A stretch of DNA of 26,230 bases, taken from assembly GCA_002305535.1 (NCBI GenBank), contig DBRE01000119.1, positions 1-26,230 of the forward strand, written 5' to 3'. Made by a program: the position numbers and the translations under genes. Below, piece by piece: positions 24,343-26,230 of this stretch. The stretch is from Syntrophomonas sp. UBA1376. GTDB taxonomy: Bacteria > Bacillota > Syntrophomonadia > Syntrophomonadales > Syntrophomonadaceae. Under the pieces are notes generated by a model. The model saw nothing but the letters and a program-made list of their open reading frames with translations, searched no databases and was not told where the DNA came from. The number at the start of each line of letters is the position of its first letter. The stretch's first letter is position 1.

Positions 24343-25740
24343 TTGCAGTTAGCCAACAAATGGAAAACCCTAATCATTGTATGCCTCGGCATTTTCATGT
24401 CCACCCTGGATGGTGGGATACTGAATATTGCCAATCCCAGCATAGCCGAGGCTTTGTCCATATCTCTGAGTGCGGTGCAGTGGGTCACAAATGCCTATAT
24501 GCTAGTCATAACTGCTACTCTCCTTATGTTTGGCCGACTAGGTGATCGCATGGGAATGGAAAAGATATATACCTCTGGCTTCGTCGTGTTCACCTTGGGG
24601 TCGCTATTTTGCAGCCTGGCACCCTCATTGCTCTTGCTGGTAGCCTTTCGAATGGTTCAGGCTGTAGGCGCTAGTATGATGATGGCAACGGGAATAGGTA
24701 TTGTGTCTAATTCCTTTCCCGATAATGAGAGGGGCAAAGCCCTGGGCATTACCGGCAGTGTAGTCGGTATAGGCAACATGGCTGGCCCCAGCTTGGGTGG
24801 CTTGTTGATCGAATACTTTGGCTGGCCCAGTATTTTCTTGATCAACGTCCCAGTAGGCATAATCGCTGTTATCCTGGCATACCGTTTTATGATACCAGCA
24901 GTACCTTCTTTCGATTCCGAACGACATAAGTTCGATGCTCCAGGAACTCTATTACTAGCCGCCACTTCCATTTTACTGGTAATGGGCTTATCACCCGACC
25001 TAAATAATACCTGGCTGATAATCGGACTCCTGCTGATCCCTCTGTTTGTTGTGGTTGAGAAGCGCCGCACTGCCCCATTGATCAACTTTGATCTCTTTAA
25101 GATTAAGGCCTTTGTCTATGGCAATATTCTGGGCGCCATCAGTTACGTCAGTCATATGCTGATATATTTCCTTTTTCCCTTTTACCTCCAAAATGTACTG
25201 CCCCTGTCCCCTGCCCAGGTTGGTCTTTATATGACTATTCCCCCATTGATAATGGCAGTGACAGCACCTATTGCCGGCAACTTATCCGATCGCTGGGGGC
25301 CCTCCCGGCTGACCTCAGCCTCTTTTTTGATCATGGCCTTGGCGCATTTGACTTTATCGACCGTAACCCTGTCGCTAGATTCGGTTCGCATCTTCGTGGG
25401 ACTTATGCTACTGGGACTGGGATTAGGTACCTTTGGCTCACCTAATAGCAGTTACATTATGGGCTCAATTCCGCCAGATCAAGCCGGTTACGCAGGCGGA
25501 TTCATTGCAACGGTCAGAAATCTCTCCTATTCTCTAGGTACCGCCCTATCCGTAGCTATATATGCCACAGTATTGCAAACAAATGTAGCTATCAGCTCAG
25601 TATCACCCAGCTTGATAGCTATCCAGACCGTTTACCGTATCGGAGCTATCCTCTGCTTGGCCGGTTTATTATTGTCATATACCACCCATGCTTCCCGCCA
25701 AAGCCCGGATACATATGGGGCCAGCGAAGATCAAGCTTAA
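24343..25740 (+). CDS. MFS drug-efflux permease, DHA2 (EmrB/QacA) family
   Basis: A 465-residue proton-coupled antiporter of the 14-helix DHA2 group that expels drugs or toxic metabolites. Helix 1 ends STLDGGILNIANPSI (Asp23), helix 2 begins QWVTNAYML, motif A is GRLGDRMGMEK (64-74), and motif C is in GSVVGIGNMAGPSLGG, the antiporter signature. Length fits the family. The start is TTG at 24343 with AAAGG eight bases upstream, a weak ribosome binding site; the first residues of helix 1 follow soon after, so a later start is unlikely. No regulator gene (TetR or MarR) is next to it, and it stands alone. Confidence 0.92.
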   Translation: MQLANKWKTLIIVCLGIFMSTLDGGILNIANPSIAEALSISLSAVQWVTNAYMLVITATLLMFGRLGDRMGMEKIYTSGFVVFTLGSLFCSLAPSLLLLVAFRMVQAVGASMMMATGIGIVSNSFPDNERGKALGITGSVVGIGNMAGPSLGGLLIEYFGWPSIFLINVPVGIIAVILAYRFMIPAVPSFDSERHKFDAPGTLLLAATSILLVMGLSPDLNNTWLIIGLLLIPLFVVVEKRRTAPLINFDLFKIKAFVYGNILGAISYVSHMLIYFLFPFYLQNVLPLSPAQVGLYMTIPPLIMAVTAPIAGNLSDRWGPSRLTSASFLIMALAHLTLSTVTLSLDSVRIFVGLMLLGLGLGTFGSPNSSYIMGSIPPDQAGYAGGFIATVRNLSYSLGTALSVAIYATVLQTNVAISSVSPSLIAIQTVYRIGAILCLAGLLLSYTTHASRQSPDTYGASEDQA

Positions 25741-25763
25741 CAGCCACCACAACAAGAGTTATT

Positions 25764-25792
25764 TTGACTTGCCCTAGTAGTTTTGCTATAAT
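25764..25792 (+). promoter_or_regulatory. Sigma-A promoter for tRNA-Arg
   Basis: TTGACT (25764-25769), a 17-base spacer and a perfect TATAAT (25787-25792) lie 16 bases before the tRNA. This is the strongest promoter in the window. Confidence 0.88.
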
Positions 25793-25808
25793 CAGAAACG
25801 CACAATAT

Positions 25809-25883
25809 GCGCCCGTAGCTCAGTGGATAGAGCACCGGCCTCCGGAGCCGGGTGCGGAGGTTCGATTCCTCTCGGGCGTACCA
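25809..25883 (+). tRNA. tRNA-Arg, anticodon CCG
   Basis: Seventy-five bases fold into a standard cloverleaf: acceptor stem GCGCCCG with CGGGCGT (first pair G-U), D arm GCTCAGTGGATAGAGC, anticodon stem CCGGC/GCCGG around loop CTCCGGA with anticodon CCG at 25842-25844, and T arm with TTCGATT. The 3' CCA is encoded (25881-25883) after discriminator A. It decodes CGG. Promoter and terminator flank it, so it is transcribed alone. Confidence 0.97.
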
Positions 25884-25895
25884 TGCAAAAAATCG

Positions 25896-25930
25896 GCACT
25901 TTCAGGTGGAGTGAAAGTGCATTTTTTATT
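25896..25930 (+). terminator. Rho-independent terminator of tRNA-Arg
   Basis: Perfect 8-bp stem GCACTTTC / GAAAGTGC (25896-25903 and 25913-25920) with a nine-base loop, followed by ATTTTTTATTT. Confidence 0.92.
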
Positions 25931-26230
25931 TCTGACAGAAGTTTTGACAGAAGTTTTGTGGTCACGAATTTCTATAATTAGCTTTTCCTGTGCTCGTTCC
26001 ATCTCTGCCAATCATCAGCTCTTTAAACCTTATTGTGTTTTATGGAATGGTCATCTTGGGCTCAGAGTGACAATACTGAAGGAGTATTGAATTATGCAAA
26101 ACCCTCGACTAAACGAAGTTGCAAAAATAGAGTTGAAAAGCTTGTAGAAATGCAGGAATGACCGACTCAGCTGTAAAGCAGTACCAATGAGCCGTTGGAC
26201 ACTTACAGCCTGATTGTTATTGGAAATGTT
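25931..26230. other. Gene-poor right end with tandem repeat and short ORF
   Basis: A 12-bp unit is repeated twice in tandem (25933-25957), and its second copy includes TTGACA; TATAAT lies at 25973-25978, but the 23-base spacing is too long for a normal promoter. A hairpin CAATACT/AGTATTG (26071-26089) holds AAGGAG partly in its loop, followed by a 17-codon frame (26094-26147, MQNPRLNEVAKIELKSL). No known gene is seen. It could be debris of an element inserted at the tRNA, but nothing recognisable as an integrase remains. Confidence 0.4.

Noticed and set aside
25764..26090. Open frames on both strands across the tRNA-Arg
   Set aside because: They are translations of the tRNA and its terminator; the plus frame contains the well-known false tRNA translation type (AQWIEHRPPEPGAEVRF), and neither has a ribosome binding site.
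1..26230. CRISPR array, defence system, prophage or insertion sequence
   Set aside because: No regularly spaced repeats, cas-like proteins, transposase or phage structural genes were seen anywhere in the window.

Overview
The window looks like chromosomal DNA from an endospore-forming Firmicute, most likely a member of the Clostridia. Reasons: an addB-addA pair (the RecBCD-like nuclease typical of Firmicutes), a spoIIP-type cortex hydrolase, a very short open frame that matches the shape of SpoVM, strong AAGGAGG-type ribosome binding sites with frequent TTG and GTG starts, and GH57/GT4 alpha-glucan enzymes of anaerobic type. A family such as Syntrophomonadaceae is possible, but the window has no rRNA and the assignment is inference.

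Left part (1-8700): queD (open at the left edge, minus) diverges from a DUF2225 zinc-ribbon/TPR-like protein (plus). Convergent to that is the minus-strand addB-addA operon, whose stop and start codons abut (TAAATG). A small two-helix membrane protein diverges from addB with its own promoter.

Middle (8690-14710): a YdcZ-type DMT transporter and a ZIP metal transporter (minus), then a YrzE/TIGR04086-like membrane protein (plus). This converges, across a bidirectional terminator, on a minus-strand group: a DinG-like Fe-S helicase, a 21-codon spoVM-like gene and a 23-codon single-helix microprotein. Upstream of dinG lies a roughly 150-bp stem-rich repeat-like element bracketed by two copies of a terminator hairpin. 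Beyond it is a PaaI-type thioesterase/DUF3343 pair (minus) and a membrane-anchored 3D-domain protein (plus).

Right part (14711-26230): a four-gene minus-strand operon reads GT4 glucan synthase, GH57 branching enzyme, GH57 glucanotransferase/amylase and an SAM-dependent methyltransferase. It would build and remodel an alpha-1,4/1,6-glucan, and the last gene raises the possibility of methylation. Diverging from it is an S-adenosylhomocysteine (or S-inosylhomocysteine) hydrolase, which removes the by-product of methyl transfer. A spoIIP homologue follows it, convergent with a conserved-looking small membrane protein. After a gene-poor stretch with REP-like debris come a DHA2-type drug-efflux permease, a tRNA-Arg(CCG) with a textbook promoter and terminator, and a gene-poor right end.

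The least expected items are the two very short genes behind dinG, the stem-rich element at 13018-13170, and the methyltransferase in the glucan operon.
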